Shown: positions 1 to 9,090, counted from the first letter of the stretch. The stretch: 64,000 nt of DNA from Nitrospinaceae bacterium (GCA_018669005.1 JABJAL010000067.1:1-64000); one strand, 5' to 3'. Notes: generated from the letters alone by a model not told the origin. Numbers and translations are program-made.

Positions 1-952
1 GCATCCGCGAGAGCGACTGGAAACCAATGTCCAGCATCGCGCCGTCGCCACCAATGCACCAGAGTTTTTTATGCTCCATGCCTCGCTGATTCCAGCGCGC
101 ACGCACGCCCATCGAAACGGCCGGGCTATTCTCGAAAAGAGAATTCGTCCAGGGCACTCGATAGGGATTGTAGGGATAGGTGCTGGTGTAAACTGTGTTA
201 CAGCCCGTCGAGGCGACAATACCCATGCCGTCTACGCCGTACTGAAATCCAGTGGCAGCCGTCATCATCCGAAGAGCCGTCGCCTCACCGCAGCCCATGC
301 AACTACCTGCCCCACCCACAAAAATCAGCGAGCGCTCGGTGAGCATCATGTCCGCGAGAAATTTTTCGTTAACATATTCGCTGGGCGTCTCGGGCAAGGA
401 TTTGTAAAAGTCCCAACTCGAATTAAATTCTTCAAGATTTTCTTTCGTCTTCGGCATCATGCCTAAAGATTCGTGGGAGCCGCATACTTCAACGCACTCT
501 CCGCAACCTTTGCACTTGGAAGGGTCAACGAAGATGCCGAACATGGCGCCATCGAGACCTTTTTTCTCGGCCTGCTTATGAAACTTGCTGGTCTTTGAGA
601 AGCGCAGGCGCATCGTTTCGCGATCTTTTTCGTCAGGAATCTGGGCCAGCCGGCTTTCAAGCTCTTTCTCGCCGACAGCTATGCCGAGAATTGCCGTATC
701 CGGACACTCGGTCACACAGTCCATACATCCCACACATTTGTCGTTGTAAAATTCTGGAATATCGGGGGCAATATAACTAAAATCGCGAAACGCGCCGGTT
801 CCGGCGGGAACCAAACTACGGGCCATCTGAATATCGGCCTCAATCCCTAGCTCGGCCGAACCGTCGTTATAAGCGCCTACGATGCGCTCGTTAAAATCTC
901 CGATATCTAAGAAAGTCTCGTCCGCTACGCTCCCTGCGCCTTTTTCACTCAT
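1..952 (-). CDS. 2-oxoacid:ferredoxin oxidoreductase, ferredoxin + TPP (delta/beta) subunit, partial
   Basis: The frame is open from ATG at 952 to the window edge, so at least 317 codons are present and the C-terminus is missing. An AGGAG ribosome site lies about 7 bases upstream of the ATG. The N-terminal half carries two 4Fe-4S ferredoxin motifs: CVGCMDCVTECP near residue 80 and KCKGCGECVEVC near residue 140. A thiamine-pyrophosphate domain with GSCMGCGEAT follows, and the GDGAMLDIG cofactor motif sits at the window edge. This matches domains V and VI of pyruvate:ferredoxin oxidoreductase. The partner gene ends 80 bases upstream on the same strand, so the two form one operon. The inferred role is CoA-dependent oxidative decarboxylation of pyruvate or a related 2-oxoacid, with electrons passed to ferredoxin. 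The exact substrate cannot be read from sequence. Confidence 0.9.
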   Translation of the reverse strand, partial: MSEKGAGSVADETFLDIGDFNERIVGAYNDGSAELGIEADIQMARSLVPAGTGAFRDFSYIAPDIPEFYNDKCVGCMDCVTECPDTAILGIAVGEKELESRLAQIPDEKDRETMRLRFSKTSKFHKQAEKKGLDGAMFGIFVDPSKCKGCGECVEVCGSHESLGMMPKTKENLEEFNSSWDFYKSLPETPSEYVNEKFLADMMLTERSLIFVGGAGSCMGCGEATALRMMTAATGFQYGVDGMGIVASTGCNTVYTSTYPYNPYRVPWTNSLFENSPAVSMGVRARWNQRGMEHKKLWCIGGDGAMLDIGFQSLSRM

Positions 953-1032
953 CTATTGACTCCTGATACAAGCGGCCCAGCCAATTGCTGGCAGGAGCCG
1001 AGTATTTTATCTAGAGAAACCTGGGCTGATTT

Positions 1033-3000
1033 TTAGCCCACCATTTCCAGTGTACTTGCTGTTTCGATCAACTCTTGGGGAATTTCCTTATTCTCGGTGT
1101 AGCCGCGCCGGACACATTCCATGTTGTCCTTGACGACCTGCTCGCCGCGGCGACCGAAGTATTTGCGAATCGATTTCTCAACGCTAGCGAAAACTTCTTC
1201 TTCGCTAATGCCTTTTTCTTTAGCGAAGGGTGTGCAGCTAAGGAAGATTCCAAGAAGCACGATGCCCTGCATGCGCTGCTCAAGCGAAGGATCACTAGCG
1301 ATTTCACGAGCAACCTGAACGGTGTCCATGTAGACGATCCGCGTCTTCCGGGCCCGGATGGCGCTCCTCGCGGACTGGGGAATATTCTCCCATACCGCCT
1401 CGGGCTCATTTTCAGGTGTTTGTATGAACACCATTCCGCCTTCGCTGAGCCCCTGAAGCGGGTTTCCGGCATAAAGCGCGTTTACATCATTTAGAGGGAT
1501 GAACTCGACCTGGCGCAACTCGCAGTGAGTCCGAATCACATCCTCTGCGATAGTCAGGTAGTAGGTGGTCGGCAGGCCTTTTTTCTCAGAGCCGTACTTG
1601 GGATAGGCCTGGACATTGAGGCCAAATGTGTCGCCCGCGATGGTGGCGATGACCTTATTCGTCGTAACCGAGCCATATCCGCCGACCGAGTGGCCGCGCA
1701 TTGAGAACGAGCCGGTCGGACGAAGATCCGGGTCTTCCATGGGTTCGAGGGCGGTGGCGTGGTCGATGCCGATGGAGAAATAACGCTTCCCCTCTCCGCC
1801 TTCCATCATGTTGTGCGCCACGGCAATAAGATCGCCAGGCCGAACATCACGGCTGCCAAGACCCGCCGAGGCAGAGAACACGACCGGAATGCGGTCAATA
1901 GCAGCGTATCCCTCGCTTCCGATCAAAGCATCCGAGAAAGCCGCTTTTGTCTCGGCTGTCAGCGGATTCGACTGGGCGTTAGGAACATCGAGCCGCTCAA
2001 GAATCGTGAACGCCTTTACACCTTTGAGGGCCTCGACCAACTCTGCTCCCGGGAAGGGCCGGAATACCGTAACGTTCACCAAACCAATCTTGACGCCCTG
2101 CTCGCGTAAATAATCAACCGTGGCGCAAGCTGTTTCCATGTAGCAGCCCATTCCGACATAGGCGTACTCAGCATCCTCCATCCGGTATGAGTCCACCATG
2201 TCATAGCGGCGACCGGTGGCCTCGTAGAATTCATCCATCGCATTTTTCACGATGCCGGGGATTTTGTCGTAAAAATAGCGCTGGGCAATTTTGCCCTTCA
2301 TATAGGCGTCCTGGTTCTGTACAACGCCACTCATGATGGGATTATCGAAATCCATCAGGTTCGGCGTTTTCTCCCCTGCCGGGCCAATATAGGACTTCAT
2401 AAACTCGGGCTCGGGAAGGGAGACGTTTTCGACTGTGTGGGTGGTGAGGAAGCCGTCCTGGATGTTGAGAACCGGGGTCTCGCTGTCCTCTGCAACGCGG
2501 CGGGCGATCAGGGCAAGATCGCCCGTTTCTTGAGCCGTTCGGGCAAAGAACATCGACCAGCCGCAGTCAGTGACGCCCATCACGTCATCATGGCCCGCGT
2601 GGACGTTGAGGCTCTGGGAGGTCAACGCCCGGGCACCGATGTGAAACACCACCGGAAGGCGTTTGCCGCTGATGGTATAGAGAACCTCCTTCATCAAGAT
2701 GAGGCCCTGTCCCGAGGTGAAGTTTGAAACACGTCCCCCTGCGACGGCATAGCCCTCGCAGGTGCTGGCACTCGAATGCTCACTCTCAAGCTCAAGGAAG
2801 AAGAGTTTTTCGCCCCACAAATTTTCCTTCCCGTTGGCCACCTCGGCCTGATAACCCTGCCCCATGGTGGTCGAGCTTGTAATCGGGTAGGCGCAGGCGC
2901 CTTGTGTAATATGGGTTTCCACCCAGGCCACCGCACCGGCACCATCAGATGTGGTGGGTATGCCAGGATATGGAAACGCCTTGCCGTTGGTTCCGCTCAT
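1033..3000 (-). CDS. 2-oxoacid:ferredoxin oxidoreductase, alpha-gamma fusion subunit
   Basis: A 655-residue protein matching the first half of the single-chain pyruvate:ferredoxin oxidoreductase (NifJ type). The order is a pyrimidine-binding alpha domain (roughly residues 10-250, with GQGLILMKEVLYTISG and a GYAVAGGRVSNF stretch), a transketolase C-terminal-like domain (about 260-380), and a gamma domain (about 400-600, with SMRGHSVGGYGSVTTNK). It has no iron-sulfur motif of its own; those lie in the next gene of the operon, whose ATG is 80 bases downstream. Together the two chains rebuild a complete enzyme that is usually one chain of about 1,170 residues or four separate subunits. Pyruvate is the likeliest substrate, but other 2-oxoacids are possible. 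Confidence 0.9.
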   Translation of the reverse strand: MSGTNGKAFPYPGIPTTSDGAGAVAWVETHITQGACAYPITSSTTMGQGYQAEVANGKENLWGEKLFFLELESEHSSASTCEGYAVAGGRVSNFTSGQGLILMKEVLYTISGKRLPVVFHIGARALTSQSLNVHAGHDDVMGVTDCGWSMFFARTAQETGDLALIARRVAEDSETPVLNIQDGFLTTHTVENVSLPEPEFMKSYIGPAGEKTPNLMDFDNPIMSGVVQNQDAYMKGKIAQRYFYDKIPGIVKNAMDEFYEATGRRYDMVDSYRMEDAEYAYVGMGCYMETACATVDYLREQGVKIGLVNVTVFRPFPGAELVEALKGVKAFTILERLDVPNAQSNPLTAETKAAFSDALIGSEGYAAIDRIPVVFSASAGLGSRDVRPGDLIAVAHNMMEGGEGKRYFSIGIDHATALEPMEDPDLRPTGSFSMRGHSVGGYGSVTTNKVIATIAGDTFGLNVQAYPKYGSEKKGLPTTYYLTIAEDVIRTHCELRQVEFIPLNDVNALYAGNPLQGLSEGGMVFIQTPENEPEAVWENIPQSARSAIRARKTRIVYMDTVQVAREIASDPSLEQRMQGIVLLGIFLSCTPFAKEKGISEEEVFASVEKSIRKYFGRRGEQVVKDNMECVRRGYTENKEIPQELIETASTLEMVG

Positions 3001-3324
3001 AGTACAAAACCCCCTCAGGCAGGCTCGGGCTAAGAAACTGCCAAATGAATGCGGGATATGAACCCCGTAAAATAATCCTTATATGTAGCAACCTCATCCA
3101 ATATAGGACTATTTCTGAGACCGCCTACTGAAAACCGAAAAAATTTACTGTTGCAAAATCACAAACAACAGAAAAAATTACACCAAAAATAATAGCATGT
3201 TTTTTTATTTCGGCGAATTCATGGAATGGGAAAAAGCGTTAAAAATCAATGATTATTCTAGATAATTGCGATGTATACAATATATTTTACTAAATTTTGT
3301 TTTTTCTGTACGTTTTATAGTTTT
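3001..3324. other. AT-rich intergenic region upstream of the oxidoreductase operon
   Basis: About 320 bases with no credible gene on either strand. The stretch is strikingly AT-rich with many A and T runs (about 3140-3310), unlike the flanking genes. It must hold the promoter of the minus-strand oxidoreductase operon and the 3' end of the preceding minus-strand gene. I could not pick a convincing -35/-10 pair, and no terminator hairpin is evident. Confidence 0.5.
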
Positions 3325-4842
3325 TCAAGTTGATTTCCGGTCCTCATCGGTATCCAATCCCATGGGATCCACAACTTCAGACCCTCCCTTAAGGCCAAAT
3401 ATCTTTTTCATTTTTCTACGAAAATTCGGGGTAAATAGTTTTTGGGCATAAAATTGCCCCGCCGCCCGCTTGTTGATCTGAGCCAGAGTCGGATAGACGT
3501 GAATCGTATCCACGACTTCCCGGACGTGAAGCCCTTTTCGCACAGCCAGGGCAAATTCATGGAGAATTTCCCCGGCAGAGGCGCTTACCAAATCTGCACC
3601 AACAAGGCGGCCTTTCGAATCACAGATCGCCTTGCAGAATCCCGACTCCTCTCCTGTGATGATCGCCCGATCAACCCTGGACATTGGAAAGCGGAGCACC
3701 TGCACCTCACCCAGCTTCTCTCGCGCCTCGGTCTCTGTCATCCCGACATGCGCGGCCTCGGGGCTCGTATATATTGCCCACGGAACAGCATGATAGGACG
3801 CTTTTTTCTTCAAAAATGGAAGTGGAATACCAAATGGCTCGCTAAACAACATGTTCCTGAGCGCGATGCCCGCCTCATACTCGGCAACATGGGTGAACTG
3901 ATAGGCGCCGCGAACGTCTCCCACCGCGTAGATTCGCGGGCTCGACGTACGAAGCCTCTCGTCGGTCTCCACCCCGCGAGGCGAATGCGCCACCCCGGCG
4001 GCATTGAGACCGAGGCCCTCAACATTAGGCTTTCGACCAACCGCCACCAAAAGGGCATCGCACGAAAAAGAGCGGCCCCCGTCAGGGGTATCTGCGTCGA
4101 GTGAAATTTCGTCACCCCGCTTTTCCACGCGGGTTACTTTCGTCTCAAAATGGAGGCGCAGGCCACTTTCCTCAAGAGCCGCCCGGAGGACTTCAGCCAT
4201 TTCAGGGTCAAGCCTGGGAAGAAGCTTGGGCATCATCTCGATGACCTCGACCTCGGTGCCGAGCTGTTGAAACGCCTGCGCCAACTCCAGGCCGATAGGC
4301 CCCGCACCAAGAACAGCCAGTCGTCTCGGCTGCTCCTTTAAATCAAAAACGGTTTCGTTGGTGAGGTAGGGAACATCCGACAGGCCTGGCACCTCGGGGA
4401 CAAAGGGAGAGCTTCCGGTGGCGAGAAGAAACCGGCGCGCCCTTATCTGGCGACCAGCCACCTCAAAGGTATCGGGCCCCGTAAATCGGCCCGCACCGAA
4501 GATGACTTCGATACCCATCCCCTCGAATCGAGCAGGCGCATCATGCTCTCCGATTTTCGCCTGCGACGCCTTCATTCGCTCCATCACGCGCGGGAAATCG
4601 ACCTGCACCTCACCCACCTCAACCCCAAACTCACCCATCCGCCGAGCCTGGTCTACCAGCCTCGCCGCGTGAATCAGCCCCTTTGAGGGAACACAACCAA
4701 AGTTCAGGCAATCGCCGCCCAAACTTCCCCGTTCAACAATGGCCGCCCGAGCGCCCAGTTGCGCCGCCCCCACCGAGGCCACCAGACCGCCTACTCCACC
4801 GCCGATGCAGACAAGATCAAATGTGTCGGGTGACTCGCTCAT
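3325..4842 (-). CDS. FAD-dependent NAD(P)-disulfide oxidoreductase, mercuric-reductase/lipoamide-dehydrogenase family
   Basis: A 505-residue class-I flavin disulfide reductase. The N-terminal FAD Rossmann motif GGGVGG is near residue 15. The redox-active disulfide motif GGDCLNFGCVPSK is near residues 42-54. The second, NAD(P)-binding motif GAGPIGLELAQ is near residue 180, the FAD motif VYAVGDV... occurs as IYAVGDVRG near residue 310, and the dimerisation domain is C-terminal. The C-terminal active-site stretch reads IHVYPTLAQ. The catalytic His and Glu of lipoamide dehydrogenase (H-P-T-x-x-E) are therefore Tyr and Gln here. The C-terminal vicinal cysteines of true mercuric reductase are also absent, so neither classic name is secure. 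The gene starts four bases inside the end of the upstream permease gene, so translation is probably coupled. Confidence 0.85.
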   Translation of the reverse strand: MSESPDTFDLVCIGGGVGGLVASVGAAQLGARAAIVERGSLGGDCLNFGCVPSKGLIHAARLVDQARRMGEFGVEVGEVQVDFPRVMERMKASQAKIGEHDAPARFEGMGIEVIFGAGRFTGPDTFEVAGRQIRARRFLLATGSSPFVPEVPGLSDVPYLTNETVFDLKEQPRRLAVLGAGPIGLELAQAFQQLGTEVEVIEMMPKLLPRLDPEMAEVLRAALEESGLRLHFETKVTRVEKRGDEISLDADTPDGGRSFSCDALLVAVGRKPNVEGLGLNAAGVAHSPRGVETDERLRTSSPRIYAVGDVRGAYQFTHVAEYEAGIALRNMLFSEPFGIPLPFLKKKASYHAVPWAIYTSPEAAHVGMTETEAREKLGEVQVLRFPMSRVDRAIITGEESGFCKAICDSKGRLVGADLVSASAGEILHEFALAVRKGLHVREVVDTIHVYPTLAQINKRAAGQFYAQKLFTPNFRRKMKKIFGLKGGSEVVDPMGLDTDEDRKST

Positions 4843-6398
4843 TTACCCTCTCCTCTGCCCTCGGCGTGTGAAGTGTCACGAAAACTCTTTCCGAAATAGA
4901 CGAAAAGCGCCGCCATGGCGATGTATCCACCTGCAACACCTGGCGCCCTCGCCCACCCAAAGGGGCTGACAACGCCATCCGGCGTTATTTCCCAGGCGTG
5001 TATGACACCGAACCATGTCAAGGCCGCCGCCGTTATGGCCCAGCCAGCAGCGCGTAATGGCCTTCGATCAATGAGCGCCGCAGCCATCGCAGCAAGTATC
5101 ATCGACGTAAAGATGAAACCACGCTCAAGCGAAATCATTCCCGAAATGTGAAAACCTGCGCTCTCAAGCGCATTCGTGCCCAGCTTGTGAATACTCGTTC
5201 CGGCGGCTCGGAGGGCCGTTTGCGTCATCAACAACCCCCAGGCGGCTATGGCTGGGATGAACCCCAGCGCTACAGCCGGGGCATGCTCGGCGGGCGTGGC
5301 AGAGAACGCCTGGCCCACCATGATGATTCCTATCCAAAGGAGGATGGCAATCACCGCCTCGTTCGGAATCAGGCTGGCCAGCGTGGCTATGGAGCCCGTC
5401 AGACATAAAATCGCCACGGCCACGCCGTTCAGGGTGCTATAGGCCGAGCGTGCGCCCAGCCCCTTCCAGCCGGGATGCCCGATGTAGAGCGTAGTAGGAA
5501 AACAGCTACCAAACATCGCGGCCAGAATCGAGCCCGCGCCGTTGACCACAAGCGAGCTTCGCGTATCGAATCGATCGCCCGCCGCCTCGGCGCTCTCAAG
5601 ATTCATCAAGCTGCCCACCAGCGTCATCAGGCCCATCGGTATCGATATCGCCAGGTAGTCCCACATCAAGGGGCTGATCATCACGCTCGCCAGCGCACCG
5701 AGCGAACTGGTCGGCGGCGCCAACCCCACCGGCGTCGGGATTCCCCCGGGAAGACCATAAATCCCCGCCGAGAGTATCGTTCCGGCGGCTACGGCCGCGA
5801 GGCCACCGGGCAGGCCAAAGGGAAACCGCATTTTGGCAAAATATTGAAGAAAGATAATGGCAAGGGGCGCCATGGCGACCAGCGGGCGCTCCCAAATCTT
5901 GAGGGCGAAATCCATCGAGATGAAAGTCACCGCAATGCCGGCGAGCGCTGATAAAAGTGCGGCACGAGGCGTTACCCGGCGCACCCAGCCCGCCACAAAA
6001 CTTCCCGCCGTTTCAATAACACCGCTCACGAAGCAGGCGGCGATGCCCGCCCGCCAAGCCGCCTCCGCACTTCCGGTGGCAATCTTCACCGGAAGCATCA
6101 CAAAAAACACGAAAGCGAAAAGGCTCACCGTGTTGATGCCATAGGGGAGCGCCGTGACATCCTCTCTGCCCTCGCGCTCGGCAAGTCTGCGCGCCTGCCA
6201 GGTGTAAAAAAGGTTGCCGCCCAAAATACTCAGCGCCGCCGCCGGGAGCACTTGAGCGAAAATAAGGGAGTCGGAGAAACCCAAAACACCTTTTAACAAC
6301 GAGACGATCAAAAGAAGCTGGACGATGTTATCCATCCAGAGCCCGAAAAACCCATCGATATCGCCTTTAACGAGCCAGGGAAGACGAGTGCCGCTCAT
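4839..6398 (-). CDS. NCS2-type nucleobase/xanthine-uracil-like permease
   Basis: A strongly hydrophobic protein of 519 residues with about 12 predicted membrane segments. Segments resembling the NCS2 nucleobase:cation symporter family include LPYGINTVSLFAFVFF and LPGGLAAVAAGT. ATG at 6398 is preferred because GAGGTGG sits 5-6 bases upstream; a longer frame reaches 6464 but has no such site. The stop overlaps the start of the disulfide oxidoreductase by four bases, so the two genes are one transcript. The substrate cannot be assigned: the family covers purines, uracil, xanthine and related anions. The start faces the divergent selenoprotein gene at 6516, leaving 117 bases for two opposed promoters. 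Confidence 0.75.
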   Translation of the reverse strand: MSGTRLPWLVKGDIDGFFGLWMDNIVQLLLIVSLLKGVLGFSDSLIFAQVLPAAALSILGGNLFYTWQARRLAEREGREDVTALPYGINTVSLFAFVFFVMLPVKIATGSAEAAWRAGIAACFVSGVIETAGSFVAGWVRRVTPRAALLSALAGIAVTFISMDFALKIWERPLVAMAPLAIIFLQYFAKMRFPFGLPGGLAAVAAGTILSAGIYGLPGGIPTPVGLAPPTSSLGALASVMISPLMWDYLAISIPMGLMTLVGSLMNLESAEAAGDRFDTRSSLVVNGAGSILAAMFGSCFPTTLYIGHPGWKGLGARSAYSTLNGVAVAILCLTGSIATLASLIPNEAVIAILLWIGIIMVGQAFSATPAEHAPAVALGFIPAIAAWGLLMTQTALRAAGTSIHKLGTNALESAGFHISGMISLERGFIFTSMILAAMAAALIDRRPLRAAGWAITAAALTWFGVIHAWEITPDGVVSPFGWARAPGVAGGYIAMAALFVYFGKSFRDTSHAEGRGEGK

Positions 6399-6515
6399 AG
6401 AAGCCACCTCAAGTGGGACGGGTGTATGTCTGTACCAATCTCTACACCATGGCAAAAACTTCAAATTTCCTTCAAAATCATATCCCTATCTTAAACCCAT
6501 CAAAGGAGCTAGGCC

Positions 6516-7265
6516 ATGGAAGCGGTCAAGGTTTACACACGCCACGGTTGATACACCTGTGCGCGAACGAGAGAGTTTCTCTCGGCCAATGGAATTGAAG
6601 TCATTAACCGCGACTGCACGAACGATCCCGAGGCGATGGCAGAGCTACGGGTACTTGGCATCAAGGCGCTTCCCGTCTCGGTGCGCGGGGAAGATGTGGT
6701 AGTGGGCTACAACGTCGCTGATCTTTGCGAGACCTTCGGGATCGACCCCAAGGCAGGGGGGCCAATGCACCCCGAGAAAATGATGGAAGTGTACCGCTTG
6801 GTGTTCGATGCCCTAAAGCGCGCAGTGAACCAGCTTTCACTCGAACAACTCGACTGGATTTCCCCCGGCCGACCGCGCTCAATGCGCCAGCTACTGTGGC
6901 ACAGCTTCGAGCGCCCGATACTTGGCATGGAGGCATGGGAAGGAGGCGCCTACACCGAGGACATGGTTCGGCGCTACGAGACGCTCTCTCAAAATTATCA
7001 CACCCAGGCGGACATCTGCGCCTACGGCGATCAGATTGAGCCCGAGCTAGCCGCTTTTTTAGGCAACAGCGATAGGCTCTCGAAAAAAGTGGAGAGCTAC
7101 ATGGGCCCCATTACCGTGCACGAGTTGATCGAGCTTGCGCTCGGACACGCCATCCAGCATCTACGGCAGGCCTACCACTACATGCCGATGATGGGCATCG
7201 AGCCGGACAGCCCCCTCGCCCCCGAGCGATACAAGGAAGTCCCCGTGCCCGAGGATTTGTTTTAA
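6516..7265 (+). CDS. Probable selenoprotein: glutaredoxin-like (UxxC) domain fused to a DinB-like domain
   Basis: The reading frame starts at ATG 6516 with AAGGAG seven bases upstream and is interrupted only by TGA at 6549-6551. It then continues with no other stop to 7265. If UGA is read as selenocysteine the product is 249 residues. The first 80 or so form a glutaredoxin-like fold: VKVYTRHG, then U12-Y-T-C15 in place of CxxC, then GIKALPVSVRG with the cis-Pro and VVVGY. Residues about 95-240 resemble a DinB-like helical bundle with candidate metal-site histidines in LLWHSF and GHAIQHLRQ. A perfect 7-bp hairpin with loop GTT lies 23 bases after the UGA and fits bacterial SECIS geometry. An ordinary gene caller would start at ATG 6636 and lose the redox motif. 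A nonsense mutation is the alternative, but the intact downstream frame argues against it. Confidence 0.8.
6549..6584 (+). promoter_or_regulatory. Candidate bacterial SECIS element with its UGA codon
   Basis: TGA occupies 6549-6551. Downstream, CGAGAGA (6568-6574) pairs perfectly with TCTCTCG (6578-6584) around a three-base loop GTT (6575-6577). The loop begins with G, and 23 bases separate the UGA from it. Known bacterial SECIS elements have a short apical loop with G among its first two bases, 16-37 bases after UGA, so the geometry fits. The sequence also encodes the glutaredoxin helix. Confidence 0.7.
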
Positions 7266-7341
7266 TTTGCTTGATTTAAAAGCAGATGATTATCAGAACC
7301 AGGCTGGAAAATTTTGGTGAGGTGAAAACTTAGTAGCGAAT

Positions 7342-8274
7342 TCAGCGTGTGCGCCGCTTCTGGCGTTTTTCCTCATACATTCTGTAATCGGCGTCATCTA
7401 TTAAATTCTCAAGGGAGGCGGTGTTATCAGAATCAAATTTTGAGACTCCAATACTGAACGAGATTTTTCGGCCCGCTCTTTTGCGCGCGTTATGGACGTC
7501 GAGATTTTCTCTTAGACGCGTGGTGATTTTATCGCCTGCGTCAAGATCATCGGTGCCCTCAAACGCCAGTATCGTAAACTCATCGCCCGCATACCGGCCA
7601 ATGAGATCCGGGCCACGAACCGTCTTTCGAAGGATGGCGCCCGTTTCGATCAGCGCTTGGTCCCCTTCGAGATGGCCATATTCATCATTAATCCACTTAA
7701 GACCGTCCAGGTCGAGGAAGAAAAGCGACATTCCCCATTTTTGACGTTTGGCCAGGTTCAGTTGCCGTTGCGATGCATCGAGGAATCCCCTGCGGTTGAG
7801 TAGTCCCGTCAGCGGGTCCACATCCGAGAGGGCGCGAAGCTGTGCCTCCATCTTTGCCCGCTCGGTGATGTCCCGGAGGGAAACAACATAGATTTTCTCC
7901 CGACCTAGCTTAGCTTCCGTCGTGCGAATCTCGGCAACTATTTCCTGATGGTCGGATTCGGCGATGCTCACTTCCTGGGGCCGGTTCGTATCTATGGGCA
8001 AACCGAATTTCTGGCCCACCATCTCAGCCGACTTGGTGTGGAGTAATTTTTGCGCAGCGGCATTGAGGTAGCGAACCACACCTTTACGATCCACTGCAAC
8101 AATGCCGTCGGGAGAAGTCTCGACAAGCAACTCCTTCATGCCGCCCATGTTGAGTTCAACCGGCTTCGAGGACTTCTTTTTCGCCGGGCGCTTTACCTTG
8201 GCCGCAGATTTCCTCTTCGCTACAGTTTTCCTCTTCGCTACAGTTTTCTTCTTCGCGTTCACCCTTGCGGCCAT
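7342..8274 (-). CDS. PAS-GGDEF diguanylate cyclase with lysine-rich N-terminus
   Basis: A 310-residue soluble protein. Residues 1-40 are an extremely Lys/Arg/Ala-rich tail (KRKTVAKRK repeats), encoded partly by an exact 18-base direct repeat near 8218-8253. A PAS domain (about 45-140) is followed by the GGDEF domain (about 150-305), which includes DPLTGLLNRRGF. The catalytic signature reads AGDEF, a variant found in active cyclases. The inhibitory I-site RGPD lies five residues before it, so product feedback is expected. The inferred role is synthesis of cyclic di-GMP in response to a PAS-sensed signal. The basic tail could bind nucleic acid or membrane; nothing in the sequence decides which. 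Confidence 0.88.
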   Translation of the reverse strand: MAARVNAKKKTVAKRKTVAKRKSAAKVKRPAKKKSSKPVELNMGGMKELLVETSPDGIVAVDRKGVVRYLNAAAQKLLHTKSAEMVGQKFGLPIDTNRPQEVSIAESDHQEIVAEIRTTEAKLGREKIYVVSLRDITERAKMEAQLRALSDVDPLTGLLNRRGFLDASQRQLNLAKRQKWGMSLFFLDLDGLKWINDEYGHLEGDQALIETGAILRKTVRGPDLIGRYAGDEFTILAFEGTDDLDAGDKITTRLRENLDVHNARKRAGRKISFSIGVSKFDSDNTASLENLIDDADYRMYEEKRQKRRTR

Positions 8275-8539
8275 AAATTCACTTTCCCGAGCTAACCCTT
8301 CAATCCCAAGTAAAAGTTCTTAAGAACCAACATATTTCACAAACTTCATAATTTCAATTACTAACCAACCCGTGTCGATTCAATCAAAACCCACACCGAG
8401 GTAACTACATGATATTTCAGATACTACATCATTTCAGTCAAGTATGCATCACGGTGAAGTAGCCATACTTTTTTTAATATCTCGCATTAATCCAAACTCT
8501 AAAATTAGTTCAGTGGAATCGTCACTATTAGTGTTTCAT

Positions 8540-9090
8540 AATATTGTTCAGTTCGAGCTCGGCCTTCCCATGGTAATGCCCATCGGCACCAGCGGCGTGC
8601 GGCGCAAGGCGCTCATCGCTGGAAAAATCGATGCCGCCGTCATGCACGTTGAGTCCGTCTACCAGGCGGCCTCCATGTCCTCGCGAATATCCCCAAGCTC
8701 TTGCCGAAGTACCCCTTCTTCTGGATGTCGATCCACAACGACTTTCTTAAGAAGAACCGCAAGGACGTGATTAACCTGATCAAGACCTATATCGACGTGA
8801 ACCGCTACATTGTGAAACACAAGGCCAAGACACTGGCCGTCGCCAAAAAACACATGAAGGTGAAACCCAAGTATCTCTCCAAGGGCTACGATACCCTTCT
8901 CGATCTCAAATCTTGGAGCCAGAACGACGGCGTCACCAAAGAAGCCTTCGATTTCGTCGTGACGGGCGGCCTGGACTACAAGCAACTCATGAAAAAACTA
9001 TCATCCGATCAGTTCGTGGACACGAGTTTTCAAGACGCCGCCCTCAAGGCGATGGCCGCGTTCCCGAAGATCTTTCCAAGTAAAACGAGC
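8540..9090 (+). pseudogene. Decayed NMT1/SsuA-type ABC solute-binding protein
   Basis: Two adjacent frames encode parts of one periplasmic binding protein. The first (about 8550-8690) gives FELGLPMVMPIGTSGVRRKA then IDAAVMHVESVYQAA. The second (from about 8685) gives IPKLLPKYPFFWMSIHNDFL and continues through KTYIDVNRYIVKHKAK to IFPSK near 9090. A frameshift lies near 8680-8690. The signal peptide and N-terminal lobe are missing; the AT-rich sequence before 8540 is not coding. The frame also runs on through the terminator hairpin at 9090-9121, so the original stop has been lost too. An intact relative of the same general class is the binding-protein gene at 60162. Confidence 0.7.

Noticed and set aside
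3325-4842. Naming the flavoprotein mercuric reductase
   Set aside because: The C-terminal Cys pair and any mer genes are absent, so only the wider family is claimed.
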